Source: Phanerochaete sordida (lineage: Eukaryota > Basidiomycota > Agaricomycetes > Polyporales > Phanerochaetaceae). Taken from it: a stretch of 64,000 nt of DNA. The DNA lies in contig BPQB01000007.1 in the NCBI GenBank assembly GCA_019973155.2, forward strand, positions 124,001 to 188,000, in the 5' to 3' direction. The position numbers and the translations under genes were made by a program. Below, one piece after another: positions 34,201 to 45,549 of the stretch. The notes under the pieces were generated by a model. It was not told where the DNA came from and ran no database searches. It saw only the letters and a list, made by a program, of their open reading frames with translations. The first letter of the stretch is position 1. Each line of letters starts with the position of its first letter.

Positions 34201-36379
34201 AGATAGGGCCTTGTCTGGTGGCTGACAATACAGCTCGTGCGATTGGCGGAAAAGGTATAGTGCCAGAGGTTTCTGAAGGGGCGTCAGCTTACTCTTGAGT
34301 CAATCATTTGTGGTACTCACTATCCCAGCCTTCTCTAAGCGGTCGGCGGAGCAGAGGTACCACAATGCCGCACGTCGGAGAGCGCCTTTCTTTGAGGTCA
34401 AGAATGCAGCGTGGGCGAGTAGCAGGGCGGTTGGCGGTTCTTCTGCCTTGAGAATGTTCATCAGAACGTGAGCTCGAATACTCAGATAGACTCAAAGGAG
34501 GAAGTGCCGCGGAGCACATGAACGCTCCGAGCTGGAATAAGAACGGCGAGAAAAGGAAATATGGACGCACAGCACCAGCAGCTTGCACAAGCCATCGCTC
34601 GCCCTCAAGCGTCGGCCCGAGGAATTCGCGCATGTCGATACCGATTTCCCAGCGGACTGCGTGCGTCAGCGCTCTGAGCTGTGCCAGCGCAGGCTTGTCG
34701 GCGGCCGTGGTTTGTAACAGAGCTATCGCAGTTGAAGCATGCAGCGCCAGCGCGGGAGAAGGTGCTACGAGGAGCGGTAGGATGTCCTGAATGACTGCGA
34801 TTAGCGCACGAAGTATATTATTGTGCAATGAGACTCACAGAGCCTCCTTTGCTGTCTTTTCTGAGGGCTTCCCACACACTGATGGCGAGCTTGTAGTCGC
34901 CCAGGATCGTCGCAAACTCGGCAAGTCTCCGCTGTTGCGTGACAAAACCTTCTGACGCTCCACTCAGGGATGCCACCGACGCCAGCGAGGTCACTGAACT
35001 GCTTGGTGCATGCGCGCCGAAGCGACTCGCGCCGGAGGATATTGAAGCGGTGCTGCCGTGCGTAGGGGTGCCAGGTGCGGAGGCAGAAGCAGCGCTCGAG
35101 CCGAACAGGCGACGCGTCGAAGAGAAGAGCCGGGATGGCAGCCGCCTGGACGACGAATACTACATAGACGTCATGAGCCCGGATTTATCTGTACGCGTTC
35201 GGAGACGTACCGTCTCATTCCACTCGAGGACGCACTTCTCCATCCAGGGAATCAGGCTCATGGTCGCGAACTCCCGAATGAAACGCGCAACAATTTGGAT
35301 GTCATCTTGTGATAGGACAAGCGTGCCCGGTCCGGCCGCAGGCAGCTGAGAGCCGTCGGGATTTGTAGCAGATGGATCGGGCGAGCGCGGCTGTATGCTT
35401 GGCGTCGGCATTGGTGAGGCAGCCAGTCCACTGGGCATTTGGGACGGTGGCATCGGCGAGGCTTCCATTGTGGAGAGCGGGGGGAGGCGCGGAATGGGTA
35501 GAGGGACTTGTACGGGCTGTGGTTGCGGCATGGTAGGGAAGCCGACTTGCAGCAAATGGGTATGCAGACCGTACTGCTTCTTGACTGCATTGAACAGAGA
35601 TTCGGTGCTGGACTTCTAGTTAGCGGACAGAGGCTGTGCCAACGTCGAGACTCACATAGGATCTGAGAGGGGCGAGTTGGCGGGGTGTATGATGAGAAAA
35701 TAGCGGAGGAACGTCCGGTCGACCCATGGCGGGAAGTCGACCGGGCGTGTGAGCAGATCCTGCAGTGCCTGCAGGGGGTTTGAAGCGATGGTCGAGACAG
35801 CATAGATCACTGCCGAGAGGGTCGCGCATAAGCACCACACCATCGCCGTCAACGACAGTCCTACACACCTGCTGTAGGATGGTTCCAGCCCTCGTACCGA
35901 CTCGGTACAAGATCGCCCTCGACGCACCGCCTGACCTCGTCCCACCATGGCGTGCGCCACGCGCCGTCGTCGCGCCCCCGCTTCTCGACGAGCTCGACCC
36001 AGCGCGCGCTGCGCGCCGCAACGCGCGAGCCGATCCAGTCGAGTGTGCGCCCCGCGCGCTGCTCCTCGTCTTCGTGCAGCGACGCCTCGACGTCCGGCAG
36101 CTCGGAGAAGCGCAGCGCGAAGGAGGCGTGCGTGACGGAGCTCAGGGTCGTCGTGCGAGTGGAGACTGTAAGCGGGATGAGAGAGGTGCGAGGATCCTAG
36201 ATTAGCACGGTCGTCTTGCGAGAACACAATTGTGGCTGCTTGCCTTGGGAGAGGGGAGTAAACGACTGGAGCACTTGGGACAAGGGCGGTAAGGAAGCAT
36301 CTGCTAGGAGCTGCTGCACGTCTGGTGACTGCAGGATGCATATGTGTGGGCTCAGCGAGGAGGGTAGCGTCGGTGCCAT
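31251..36379 (-). CDS. TRS85: TRAPP complex subunit TRS85 / TRAPPC8
   Basis: Subunit of TRAPPIII, the Rab1/Ypt1 exchange factor for ER-Golgi traffic and autophagy. It is a long multi-exon gene. The N-terminal exon starts at ATG 36379 (MAPTLPSSLSPHICILQSPD). Next comes DFPPWVDRTFLRYFLIIHPA followed by NSPLSD near 35690. A Pro-rich insert precedes the conserved ARFIREFATMSLIPWMEKCV near 35290. Helical repeats continue through 34-35 kb (ALLQTTAADKPALAQLRALT). Beta-rich segments follow: DPFWIDVVLRNPLNVEVTLA (33.5 kb), QGERRRVDVRLHNSGSRSIS (33.1 kb) and IYNPGFVDFLIFWEFP (32.0 kb). The last exon gives GRLTHRGQLAASQVCTVRTK and ends SVTVIDISRP at 31251-31253. This block order matches fungal and animal TRAPPC8. 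Exact borders of a few middle exons were not fixed. Confidence 0.88.
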
Positions 36380-36745
36380 CTCGAGCTAGTCTCGACGACT
36401 GCGCCTGCCTTGACCGGCAGCAGGGACGCCTGTAGATTTCCGAGGGTACAAGGTCTAGCACAGAAGGACACCAGGCAGCGTAACTTGTCGAGCACGAACG
36501 GATGCCAGTGAGCGTAGGCTTGATAGTAGGGCTTTCGGCGGCAACCAATGAGCACAGCGTACGCGGCGCGGAGGACGAATCATCCCCGCGCGCCGATGAC
36601 GCTTCGTTTCGTCCACTCACTCACACCTCCGACTTCGTGTATGGCTACATTGAATACTATACACTACTCTACATACAGGAAACAAGGCTGGTATCATAGG
36701 ACGGCCGAGGCGGGAGCACGAGTACTTAGAATGTCCTGAGCAAAA
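36380..36745. other. Intergenic region
   Basis: 366 bp between the TRS85 start and the 3' end of the WW-domain gene, both minus. No gene recognised. Confidence 0.5.
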
Positions 36746-37639
36746 CTAGAAGAATCCACCATTCCCGTCGAAGATGTCTCCAAGAAGCAAACCACCAGCC
36801 AAACCACCAATCAGCGGCAGCGCAAGGCCACCACCACCGAATCCACCGCCTCCGAACCCGCCGTTACCGTAACGACCGCGCCCGCCGTAGCCTCCGCCGT
36901 AGCCTCCGCCATAGCCCCCGCCGTAGGGACTGCCCACGGGCGCGGCGTACACCGGCTGGCCGTACGTGCGACGGCCGTCCCAGCCGTAGTCGTACTGCGG
37001 CTGCTGGCCGCTCCGCCTCGGCGGCATGGATTGGCGCTGCTGGCGCTGCAACTCCTCGTAATAGCGGCGGCGCTGCTCCTGGAGCTGCTGCATGCGCTGC
37101 GGTCGACGGGTCAGCCACACAGCCTGCGCACACCTGCGGTAAGAGCTCACCAGGGCCTCGAGCCGCCGTGCCTCCTCGCGCTCCTCCTTCGTGCCGATGG
37201 CCTTGTCCTTCAGCTTGCCAAAGAAGCCGCGCTTGCCGTCGTGCGCCGCGCTGTGCACCGGCGTGCCGGGGTTCGAGGTGGAGTCGCGGATCGCACTCGA
37301 GCTGGGGCGCGGGGCCGAGCGCCCCGCCGACGACGTTCCTGAGAAGGAATGGCGCCTGGGCGAGTACGGCGGCGGGACGTCATTTGGCGAGAGGTGGTCG
37401 CGGCTCTTGGCGAGTCTCTCGCGGATGTCGGGGTGCTCGCGCAGGAAGATTTCGTCTTCGTAAGGATGTGTCCAGATAGAGCGTGGGGGGTTGGCCCGGG
37501 TATCTACCTGTAAAGCGAGCGTGAGCTGGGATAACGCCGTGGAGGGGGGGGGGCAAGTACGCACCCAGAATGGGTGGTTGTGAGAGGAGTCGATCTCCAT
37601 AACCCACCCGTCTGGCAACTCTTTGGGATCGTAGGACAT
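36746..37639 (-). CDS. WW-domain protein with glycine/tyrosine-rich tail
   Basis: Three exons from ATG 37639. A WW domain spans the first intron: LPDGWVMEIDSSHNHPFW joined to VDTRANPPRSIWTHPYED. The first Trp, the aromatic patch and the final Trp-x-x-Pro are all in place; WW domains bind proline-rich ligands such as PPxY. A Ser/Pro-rich linker holds a PPPYSP motif. A charged segment KEEREEARRLEAL is then joined, across a 63-nt in-frame intron, to a Gln/Arg-rich coil (RMQQLQEQRRRYYEELQRQQ). The tail is Gly/Tyr-rich (repeats of GGGY), then LALPLIGGLAGGLLLGDIFD, a glycine-zipper-like hydrophobic segment, ending GNGGFF. The architecture is common in basidiomycetes but has no assigned role that I know. 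The PPPY-like motif could bind its own WW domain. Confidence 0.87.
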   Translation of the reverse strand: MSYDPKELPDGWVMEIDSSHNHPFWVRTCPPPSTALSQLTLALQVDTRANPPRSIWTHPYEDEIFLREHPDIRERLAKSRDHLSPNDVPPPYSPRRHSFSGTSSAGRSAPRPSSSAIRDSTSNPGTPVHSAAHDGKRGFFGKLKDKAIGTKEEREEARRLEALVSSYRRCAQAVWLTRRPQRMQQLQEQRRRYYEELQRQQRQSMPPRRSGQQPQYDYGWDGRRTYGQPVYAAPVGSPYGGGYGGGYGGGYGGRGRYGNGGFGGGGFGGGGLALPLIGGLAGGLLLGDIFDGNGGFF

Positions 37640-38230
37640 GGCGATGGTCAAGGGGAAAGTGCTGTATGCTGGGGAGCGGTGGATCCCGCGCACTATATGT
37701 AGGGACGCCGGCGCCCGTTTGCACGCACCGCCGCCCGCCGATCGACGTCACGCGCAGCTGTAAGCTGGCACAGCCATAGTGCGGGATTAACTTTGCACCC
37801 AGGAACACCGAGACCGCCAGCACAGTGCAGAGCAATGCGCAGAACAAATCGTCTTCAGGCGATGAACATGCTATGATACAAAGGCCGTAGCGGAGGCTAG
37901 AGATGGTCTAGTAGTACATGAGATCCTTTGGCTCTTTCCGTTCCTGCAATCAGTACAACAACTAAGGCAATCCAGAAAGCACTTACAGGAATAGAGTACA
38001 TATCCGGAAATGAATAGTGAATGTGAAGTCCGAACGAGAAGAAACTCTGAAGGGGATGAAGGCAGAGAACGAGAATGTGAACCAAGTGCTTGGTGGGTGA
38101 GAGCTAAGGGACCTGGCAGCCTCTGGCGAACAGGCGAAAAACAATTCCTATCTGCGGCTGAAGGTATGGTCAGCACGAATTAGCATAACGCAGGAAGGAA
38201 GCTAACCCACTCGGGATGCACGAGGGCACT
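37640..38230. other. Intergenic region
   Basis: 591 bp between two minus-strand genes. A TATA-like sequence near 37695 could serve the WW gene. No gene recognised. Confidence 0.5.
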
Positions 38231-38962
38231 CTACGTCCACCCGCTGACTGGCCGAGTGGCCATATCAGCTGCGCCCTGGAGTGGCCGCTTCCCTCTTGGT
38301 GGACGGCGGCGGCGATGCCGTCTCGGTGCAGGCTTGTATTCCTCCTGCTCTGCTTGGACACCTCCGTGGTGTTCCCCGTCCCCGCCGCTCTCACCAAAAT
38401 GCGCATCCTCCTGCGGGTTCTCCGCACCACTGGGAGGAGTCCAAGGTTCACCAGTGACGGGGTGGACCCAGGACTTTCCCCACCCAAAGCCATTGCCGCC
38501 TTTCCAACCGGCGTCGCTGGCGTTGCCCCACTTGTTGTAGCCAAGACCCCAGCCAGAATCTACGACGGGACCGTAACCGCCATTGAGCTGCCAACCCATG
38601 CGGCCGATCTCGTCGTAAAGATTCTGGTAGAAGTCGAGGGTGTTAGGGAAGTCCTGTCCGTCGAGGGCGAGAGAGACGCAGTCTCTCCAGAAAGGGATCC
38701 AGTAATGGAGGTTGTCGACGTAGAACTCGCACTGTGGCTGGTTCTTCTCGAGGTTGCGAGAAGTCAGCGCTGTGGGCGGATCGTCCGCCCAAGCAGCGGC
38801 GTCCGCCTGGGGCTGGAACGCGGTGACCTGGTTGGCCCACTCGACGACGGCGTCCTCGTCCGCGTCGTACGTCCAGCCTGTCGGTTTCTTTCGCCGTGCA
38901 GGCTGAGGACGGGGTTTACGGGGTTTCTTGTGCTGGACGGTGATGAAGCCCTGGGTATCCAT
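38231..38962 (-). CDS. Trp/Gly-rich hypothetical protein
   Basis: One open exon of 243 residues from ATG 38962 (MDTQGFITVQHKKPRKPRPQ) to the stop at 38231. The N-terminal 40 residues are very basic. The centre is acidic and aromatic (EFYVDNLHYWIPFWRDCVSL). A Gly/Trp-rich stretch follows (MGWQLNGGYGPVVDSGWGLG, then GWKGGNGFGWGKSW). A short Arg-rich run (RRHRRRRPPRGKR) lies close to the C-terminus and could be a nuclear localisation signal or an RNA-binding patch; that is inference. I recognise no family. An upstream in-frame ATG at 39049 exists, but its added residues look like leader sequence. An intron removing part of the C-terminus cannot be excluded. Confidence 0.65.
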   Translation of the reverse strand: MDTQGFITVQHKKPRKPRPQPARRKKPTGWTYDADEDAVVEWANQVTAFQPQADAAAWADDPPTALTSRNLEKNQPQCEFYVDNLHYWIPFWRDCVSLALDGQDFPNTLDFYQNLYDEIGRMGWQLNGGYGPVVDSGWGLGYNKWGNASDAGWKGGNGFGWGKSWVHPVTGEPWTPPSGAENPQEDAHFGESGGDGEHHGGVQAEQEEYKPAPRRHRRRRPPRGKRPLQGAADMATRPVSGWT

Positions 38963-39616
38963 GGGTGTAAGGGGGGTATCGATGGGGAAGAGGGGAAGAT
39001 ATGGCAAGGGGCAGCGTTGCCCAGACGGACGCAGGCTGCTCAATTGCACTCAGGGTTTAAGAAGAGTTCCGCCGCGTGCACGTGCTTCTCCAGTGATCGG
39101 CGGTCATTACATTGGCGCCCAAGTGATCTTCGCCAAGTTGCCGGGATCTCTCGTCCGGCCGCAGCCTCCTCCCCGTCTTGCCACAGCCATCGCTCGCAAT
39201 ATTAGTCTATGCTCGCTCCCGGCGACGGCTCGACAATGCGAACAACTGGCTTGCTCTGACTCAGACTGACTTCCCCATTCGACACTCCTCTGGTCCCGAC
39301 GTAAACACCGAATTCCGAAAGAGCTCTGACTCAGTACAGAGGCATGTATATTAGAGCAGCCAATGCTTGCAGAGAGGGCACAAGCCGACAGCTAGAACTC
39401 TTCCCTAATCTTCTCCATTGAGCCCGACTTGGAAAAATCAACTATCGACTTCGCCGTACATCCCCACGCAGCACGTAAGTTGGCCGCGAAGCGCTTGCAC
39501 CTTTACCTGCAACCACACTCTTCATAATTCTGCCCTCCCACATTGTGCTTCTCGCCTCCCACCATACCACGCGTGTATGCGGCCAGAACTCACGCCGTCT
39601 TTTCTCGTCTCTAAGG
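38963..39616. other. Divergent intergenic region
   Basis: 654 bp between start codons of the Trp/Gly-rich gene (minus) and the NGL2-like gene (plus). No gene recognised. Confidence 0.5.
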
Positions 39617-41415
39617 ATGTCGACAAACCGATATGAGCTCACACCGGAGCAGCTCGCTCTCGCAGAAGCGCGGAAGCTGAAGAAGCTCGAACGAGAGAAA
39701 GAGCAGGTCAAGAACGCGAGGCAGAACGACCCAAGAGGCCGGATTCTGGAACGTCGGTGGCTGAGGCTGCAGAGTTCTGCAGAGGGTGCGCAGAGTGTCA
39801 AAGTAATGACCTGGAACGTGAGTGCCCCACCCCGGTACATACTGCCCCGGGTCTCTGACGTCCCGTCTCGTCAGATGCTCGCGCAGACCCTGGTTCGTGA
39901 GTGCACTGAGGGACCTCAATGTGTAGACATCGCCTGACAGTCTGCGTAGGGCGAGAGCTCTTCCCCGAAAGTGACTGCTTAAAGGCGTCGCAGCGTGAGC
40001 ATATGCTCTACACAGAGATCCTGTCTCACCGAGCCGACATATGCTGTCTGCAGGTCAGTCCTGACGTCATTTCTCGCTGAGGCTCGACCCATTCGAAGCA
40101 ATGTACAGGAAGTAGACCGCACCGAGAAGGTCTTCCCTGTGTTGGGCGAGGCAGGCTACTCCTTCGTCTTCAAGGCCGGTCCCCGCAAGAAGCACGGCTC
40201 CGTCATTGCGTTTAGCAAGGACAAGTTCGAGCTCGTGGAAGATCGTCAGGTGTTCTACGACGAGACAGACGTTCGACAAGACGGGGATGAACGGGGACGT
40301 AAAGGCAGCAGCTTCTTCACCAAGAATATCGCCAACCTTGTCGCCTTGAGGCGGCGCGACAGTGATGAAGGGTTCTTCGTCGGGACGACACATCTGTTTT
40401 GGCATCCACGGTTCGTTTCTTCAATCTTCCATCGGTGCTGTGCTGACCCGAGTCTAATCAGTTATACGTACGAACGTGCACGGTACATATGCTGTGTCTT
40501 CCCCTCCCATCGCATTCTCATGCCACTACGCACAGACAAATCGGCATCCTGTTCCGCGAGATAACCCGCTTCCGAGAAGAGCTAGCCAAACCCTCCTGGC
40601 CCTGTCTCGTCGCAGGCGGTGCGTGCCGCGCCCCGCCGCACGGCCCCCGAACCTAAACCCCCGCGCAGACTTCAACTTCCAGCCGGACGACGCCGCGTAC
40701 GCGCTGCTCGTCGGCGACCCGCTGCTGCCCGCGCAGCGCGCGGCGCTGCAGTTCTCGCGCGTCGTGCACCGCAGCCGCGACCCGTCCGTGCCCGCGCCGG
40801 CGCCGAAGGCGGACGCGGACGAGGATGGCGAGGACGGCAGCGAGGGCGACCCCGACCGCGTGATCACGAACGCGCGCGCGGCCGTGCCAAGCGACGGGCT
40901 GCTCAGCGACGACGAGCTCGCCGCGCTCTTCGCGTGGGGTACGCGGCCGGTGAGCGCATACGACGCGGGCCTGCGCACCGCGGACCGCGGCGTGCGGGAC
41001 ACGCTTGCGTTCGGGAGCAGGGTGCCCCTGCCGGAGGGCCGCCGCGGCGCGTGCGAGCCGGCGTGGACGAGCTACACACACGTGAGTGCGCCTGCATCTG
41101 TCGTGGCGAGGATCGTGCTGATTTACGGTGCGGCAGTATTGGAAGACGGTGTTGGGTGAGTGCTGCGGGCTCGCCGTTGTTCGCGAAGGCCGCGGCTGAC
41201 GTGGCGTGACGTGTTGCATAGACTACATCTTCGTGCTCGATCCTCCAGATAGGCAAGTAAGCGTGTTGGGGCTCGCAGAGCCCTTCCCAGAGGAGAAGCT
41301 CGTCCCTGGCTTGCCCCGCAAGGGCGTATGCGGGAGCGACCACATCTCACTCAGCGCTGAGCTCGCCTGGGATGCTCCGACGCATGCTGAGCCCCGCTCC
41401 ACATGCGACCCTTAG
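39617..41415 (+). CDS. NGL2: NGL2-like RNA exonuclease (endonuclease/exonuclease/phosphatase family)
   Basis: Magnesium-dependent CCR4-type nuclease; yeast Ngl2 trims the 3' end of 5.8S rRNA. Exon 1 is 39617-39817, followed by a 22-nt exon (39875-39896). Together they give VKVMTWNMLAQTLVRRELFP, the TWN-x-LA motif that contributes a metal/substrate contact. ADICCLQEVDR carries the catalytic Glu. Next come FVGTTHLFWHPRYTYERARQ (His motif; YTYERAR is a 21-nt exon, 40462-40482) and PCLVAGDFNFQPDD (GDFN motif). CEPAWTSYTHYWKTVLDYIF includes a 19-nt exon at 41137-41155. KGVCGSDHISLSAEL holds the catalytic SDH. Between GDFN and the C-terminal motifs is an extended GC-rich acidic loop (DADEDGEDGSEGDPD). 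All EEP catalytic residues are present. Confidence 0.92.
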
Positions 41416-41611
41416 ACTTCGGACACATGTAGAGGAATGTAATCAATACGTGTGGCGACTAATGAGGTCTAGAGTACTTGTAATGCATTAGAACCCTGAA
41501 GAGAGCAGAGAGACCCTGTCCGTGAGCAACGAAGGAGCGAGAGAACGTGAAAGTGTCCGATCCAATGGGTCCGCGTGAATGGGATAACGATGTGTGTCCG
41601 GCGGGTGCGCC

Positions 41612-44600
41612 TCATGTGCGCACCTCGGACCGGTCCGAGCCTGCGAGGAGCGCGTTGAAGAGCGTGCTCGCGTCCTTCTCGTTTTTCGTCTGGATCATGT
41701 AGACGACGCCGGTGCGGACGCCCTTGTCGGAGAGGTTGACCGCGACGCCGCACTTGCCGACGCGCTCGACGCCGTCCTCGAAGACGAGCGTCGAGATGAG
41801 CACGTTCTTCTTGCTGCTGTCCGCCTGTACGACGAGCTGCTTGATGTTCGTCGGCGACTCGTGGTATAGCATTAGCTTCGCCGAGCCGAGGCTCTTCCAC
41901 TTCGCGTGGTGCTCCTGCAGGAACACCTTGCACTTCATCTGCGCCGTCACGGATGACGTTGTGGGCCCCGTCGGCTTCGGTGTCTCTTCGATGGGAGAGG
42001 TGGGGGGACTGGGGTCGGCGAAAGACGAGGATGACTTGATGCTGTACTGGGCAGAGGGCAGCGCAAGCTTGAGCGGCGTGCCGCCCATGCTCGACAGCGA
42101 ACTCGACGAGCCGCTGCGCGATATGAACGGCCGGTTCGGAGGAGCGAGGTCGTCTGGCATGCCGGGCATGGGCGGATACTGGCCGTGCATACTGTGTTGC
42201 CTGCGCTCGAACTCGGACGCGAGAGAATGTGACGAACTGGACTTGCGGATGGATCCAGACGAGCGGTCGGAGGCGGGGCGCGAACCCGGAGGGCCCCACG
42301 GAGATGCCGCCCGCGACGACGAACTCGGTGGGTACTGTGCGCCCAGGTGGCCCTGCGGAGGAGGGACACTGGGAGCACGCTGACTGGTCCCTCGTGGAGG
42401 GGGAACGATCTGCCCAGGTGCGAACATTGGACCGCCTGGCCCTGGGCCCATAACCTGCCCTGGGCCGGGTCCGTTGGGGGGCATCATCTGTCCGGGACCT
42501 GGCGGTGGCATATATTGAGGATGAGCGTGTCCTGACGGCATCCTCTGCGGAGGACCAGGGGATCGTGGAGGCATATATTGCCCAGGACCAGGAGGCATGA
42601 CCTGACCAGGCCCGAAGGATGGCCCGGGCTGGCCAGTCGATGAAGACCGCGGAGGATACTGTCCACCACCAGGATGGGGCGGCTGTCCAGGGTGCCCTTG
42701 CGGGCCACCAGAGCCATAGGGTCCTCCGACATTCATCCTGGCCATATCATCCACGGGAGGGGACTGCACGCGCTCCCCGGAATGGTGATGGGGAGGCATA
42801 GTGTTCGACGGCGAAAATGGCCGCGACTGGGGTCCGCTAGCGAAGCTCTGGTTGCTCTGGAACATGTTGCCTTGGTCCGGGAGCTTGGGTACCGGAGGCG
42901 GGGGTTGCTGGTTCTTCGTTGGGACGACTGAGACATGGGATTAGACCCTGGGCTAACGCAGAAAAGCGATACTTACTAGTCGACGCGCGCTCAATGCATT
43001 CCCGGAACTCGTGTAGTAACCGGTCACGGTCCTGCCACGACTTCGTGTGCATGAAGACAGTCTCCTTCCGCAGGATGGTAACGGCGATCGCGGTAGCTGG
43101 CAAGATGGTCAGCCTACCGTGAATGCGGAAATATGGTCTCCGTGCTTACCGGAGCCTTCCACCTCTTCAACTCGCAAGTGTTTGCCAGCAAGTGGCGGAT
43201 AGAGGAGCCACATCTCGGGGCCGCCAGGACCGCGTTCCGCCACCTCATGTGGCAACATACGCTCGCACATCAGCAGTAGATCAGTCAGTAGGTAAACACG
43301 GCCTCGCGCTTGTGAAACCTCGATGCCGGTGGAACGGGGAGTGACTTGCATGAAGACATCGACGGACGCGAATATTTCGCGGGTGTAGTGGAGATTAGGC
43401 GGCGAAATTTGAAGCTTGACTTGCTGTAGGATTTCTTGGCATTCAATAAATACGCCAATAATGCGAAGAGATTGAATCAGACCTTAGGTTGCATCGTGAA
43501 AATATCCAATGTGCGCTCGGTTGACAACCGGCGCTCCAAATCATTAACGGGCAAGGGGGCGGATGAGCCAGCAAGGAAGTCGTTTTCCACTGAGGACGCA
43601 GTGGTATCCTGGGACGCAATGCTTCTGCAAGACAAATGAGAACACTCCCAACGACAGAAGGTTGTCAGCTTACACGCTGCGGCTGTCTGTTGCCTGAGTA
43701 GAATCGCTTTCCCGATTTGAGGGAGTGTCCAGCGGCGGCAGCGTGCTGTCCCTGGTCCGGAGGTCAATAACCACTTCATCTTCCGGCGAAAGAGGCGTGG
43801 GTTCGGATGGCGGCACGCTCTCGCCCCAGACCTTGTGGATCGCCCTCTGATCTATCACGGACAACAGGCGATCCAGCTTCTCAAGGGCACCCGTCAACAG
43901 GCGGTGGTCACTGCGACCGGGCGTTGTGCTCTTGAGCAGCCGACTGTACAGTTTCCTGTAGTAGCGCAGACGTCCTTTTGGAAGAAGAAACAGCTCGTCT
44001 AAGCTCCACAGGGGCGGCGAAGGCGGGTGCTGTGGTGACGAGGGCGGGAGAGGAGGAGGGTTGGAGGACGAGAACATTGCCAAGGTCGTGGGTAGTCTCT
44101 CGTTGGACCGTACAGGCTCCCAGTCATCGAAACCAGAAACAAAAGTTTCGGAGTACTTCGTGTAGGGCGCTTCAAGGTCTTCAATCTGGCCGAATTGTCA
44201 GCACGGGTGGGTCAGGCAGCATTCGGCAGACATACCCATCTCATCAAGAGATCCCCGAGCGCCTTCGGCGATGAAGGATTCGTACCTATCTCCTTGAGTT
44301 TCTAGAGCGACGTGATACAGTTTCAGGATATGCAGCGTAATTTTCGGGCAGTGGACGTACAGTGAGCAACGAACGATTCGCCTTGTAGATGCCCTCGACG
44401 CTGCGGAACATCGTGTCTAGCTCTGGGGGAGGAAGGTTCTGTCTTGACCATGCTGACGCGACTTTCTATGACATTGACAGTCCACGTCAGGCGAATAGTG
44501 AGTATAAAGTGAAATGAGACGCGTACCCGCATTATTCCGGTGAGCAGGTCGACGTAGACCTTCTCGGTTTCGATGAGGTCAGACAGAGGATTGACCTTCT

Positions 44601-44976
44601 TCCTTGGCTTGCCATCGGTCACTGGAGATTGTGGTGCAGAGGGGTCTACGGGACTGATTGGAGTAATTGGGGGTATAAAGAGCCCTGGGCCTGTGACAGG
44701 AGATGTTGTACATGAAGCTGGGCGGGACGTGAAGCCTGGCAAGGACGTACCATCGTGCGGACTGAGGGCTGACGGGTCAATGGGGGGCAGGCCAGCGAAT
44801 CTATCTTGGGACGCGCCGTGCATGGTGCCACCGGGGGTCCTCGGTGGAGGGTGTGGACCAGAAGAAGACGAGCCGTTGTCAGGCCCGCTCACGGTGGGTA
44901 TTGGCGGCAAATCGTCTTTGGCGGGGGGCGGTAACGGTTTCGAGGAGAAATAATCGTGCTGAGCATGACCGTTCAT
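41612..44976 (-). CDS. RhoGEF (DH-PH) protein with C-terminal PH-like domain
   Basis: Predicted guanine-nucleotide exchange factor for Rho GTPases. ATG 44976 starts a Pro/Ser-rich N-terminus of about 125 residues. The DH domain begins PLSDLIETEKVYVDLLTGIM, and later exons give LGDLLMRWIEDLEAPYTKYS (44.2 kb) and GRLRYYRKLYSRLLKSTTPG (43.95 kb). A PH domain is visible at 43.0-43.4 kb: VFMQVTPRSTGIEVSQARGR, LLTDLLLMCERMLPHEVAER, and KSWQDRDRLLHEFRECIE as the C-terminal helix. Then comes a long Pro/Gly/Gln/His-rich region. A final ~130-residue domain (SVTAQMKCKVFLQEHHAKWK to FNALLAGSDRSEVRT) looks like a second PH-like or Ran-binding-type fold. Stop at 41612. It could act on RAC1 encoded at 18.6 kb, but that is only inference. 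Confidence 0.87.
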
Positions 44977-45549
44977 GAGCAGAATATAGTCTAGAGATTA
45001 TATGAAGTGAAGGAGAGTGGTGGAAGCAGCGAAAGGAACGGCCGGGGACGCAGCGAGCAGCGCGACGAATCAAGCTCAAGAGATGGCGGGACAGTCCCTC
45101 GCGCCGACCACACAACCCCAGCCGGGCGCTTGCTCGGGCCTGGGCAGCTTACGTAACATCACCTGCCAAGGCACGTTCGTTTCGACCCGCGATGCCTGCC
45201 CAGAACATACGCGGAAAAATACCGAGCACGAACAGCTGCGGGCCTCCAGCAGCGCGCTGTGCAGTCTCGATTTTACGCTTTCGCGCCCGCCATGCGAGCC
45301 GAGCCTGCAGCGTCAGCGACCTGATCCGGGCCGCCTGCAGCTAGGCGCCCATAATGACGACCGGACGGGACGCACTCGACCGCATCAACGTCCGCGTGTA
45401 CCACACGACTTGCACACGCCCCCCGGCTCTACTCTCTGTCTACCCCTCAGGTAACTTCGCAAGCACTTCTTCAGCGGGCGGACACTTATGCAAAGATACA
45501 GCTTGAACGCGTGCAAAGCGCGCCCGACTCTCACTTCCAGCGATCCAAG
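44977..45549. other. Divergent intergenic region
   Basis: 573 bp between the RhoGEF start (minus) and the OCIA-like gene start (plus). No gene recognised. Confidence 0.5.

Noticed and set aside
36880..36920. Repeat array (CCGCCGTAGCCT-like)
   Set aside because: It is the coding sequence of the Gly/Tyr tail of the WW protein, not an independent repeat element.
40619..41219. Arg-rich frames on both strands within the NGL2-like gene
   Set aside because: Caused by high GC of the acidic loop. The NGL2 frame holds the GDFN and SDH motifs.
45511..45549. Earlier start of the OCIA-like gene at 45511
   Set aside because: The codon is GTG, not a credible start in a fungal nuclear gene; ATG 45550 is used.
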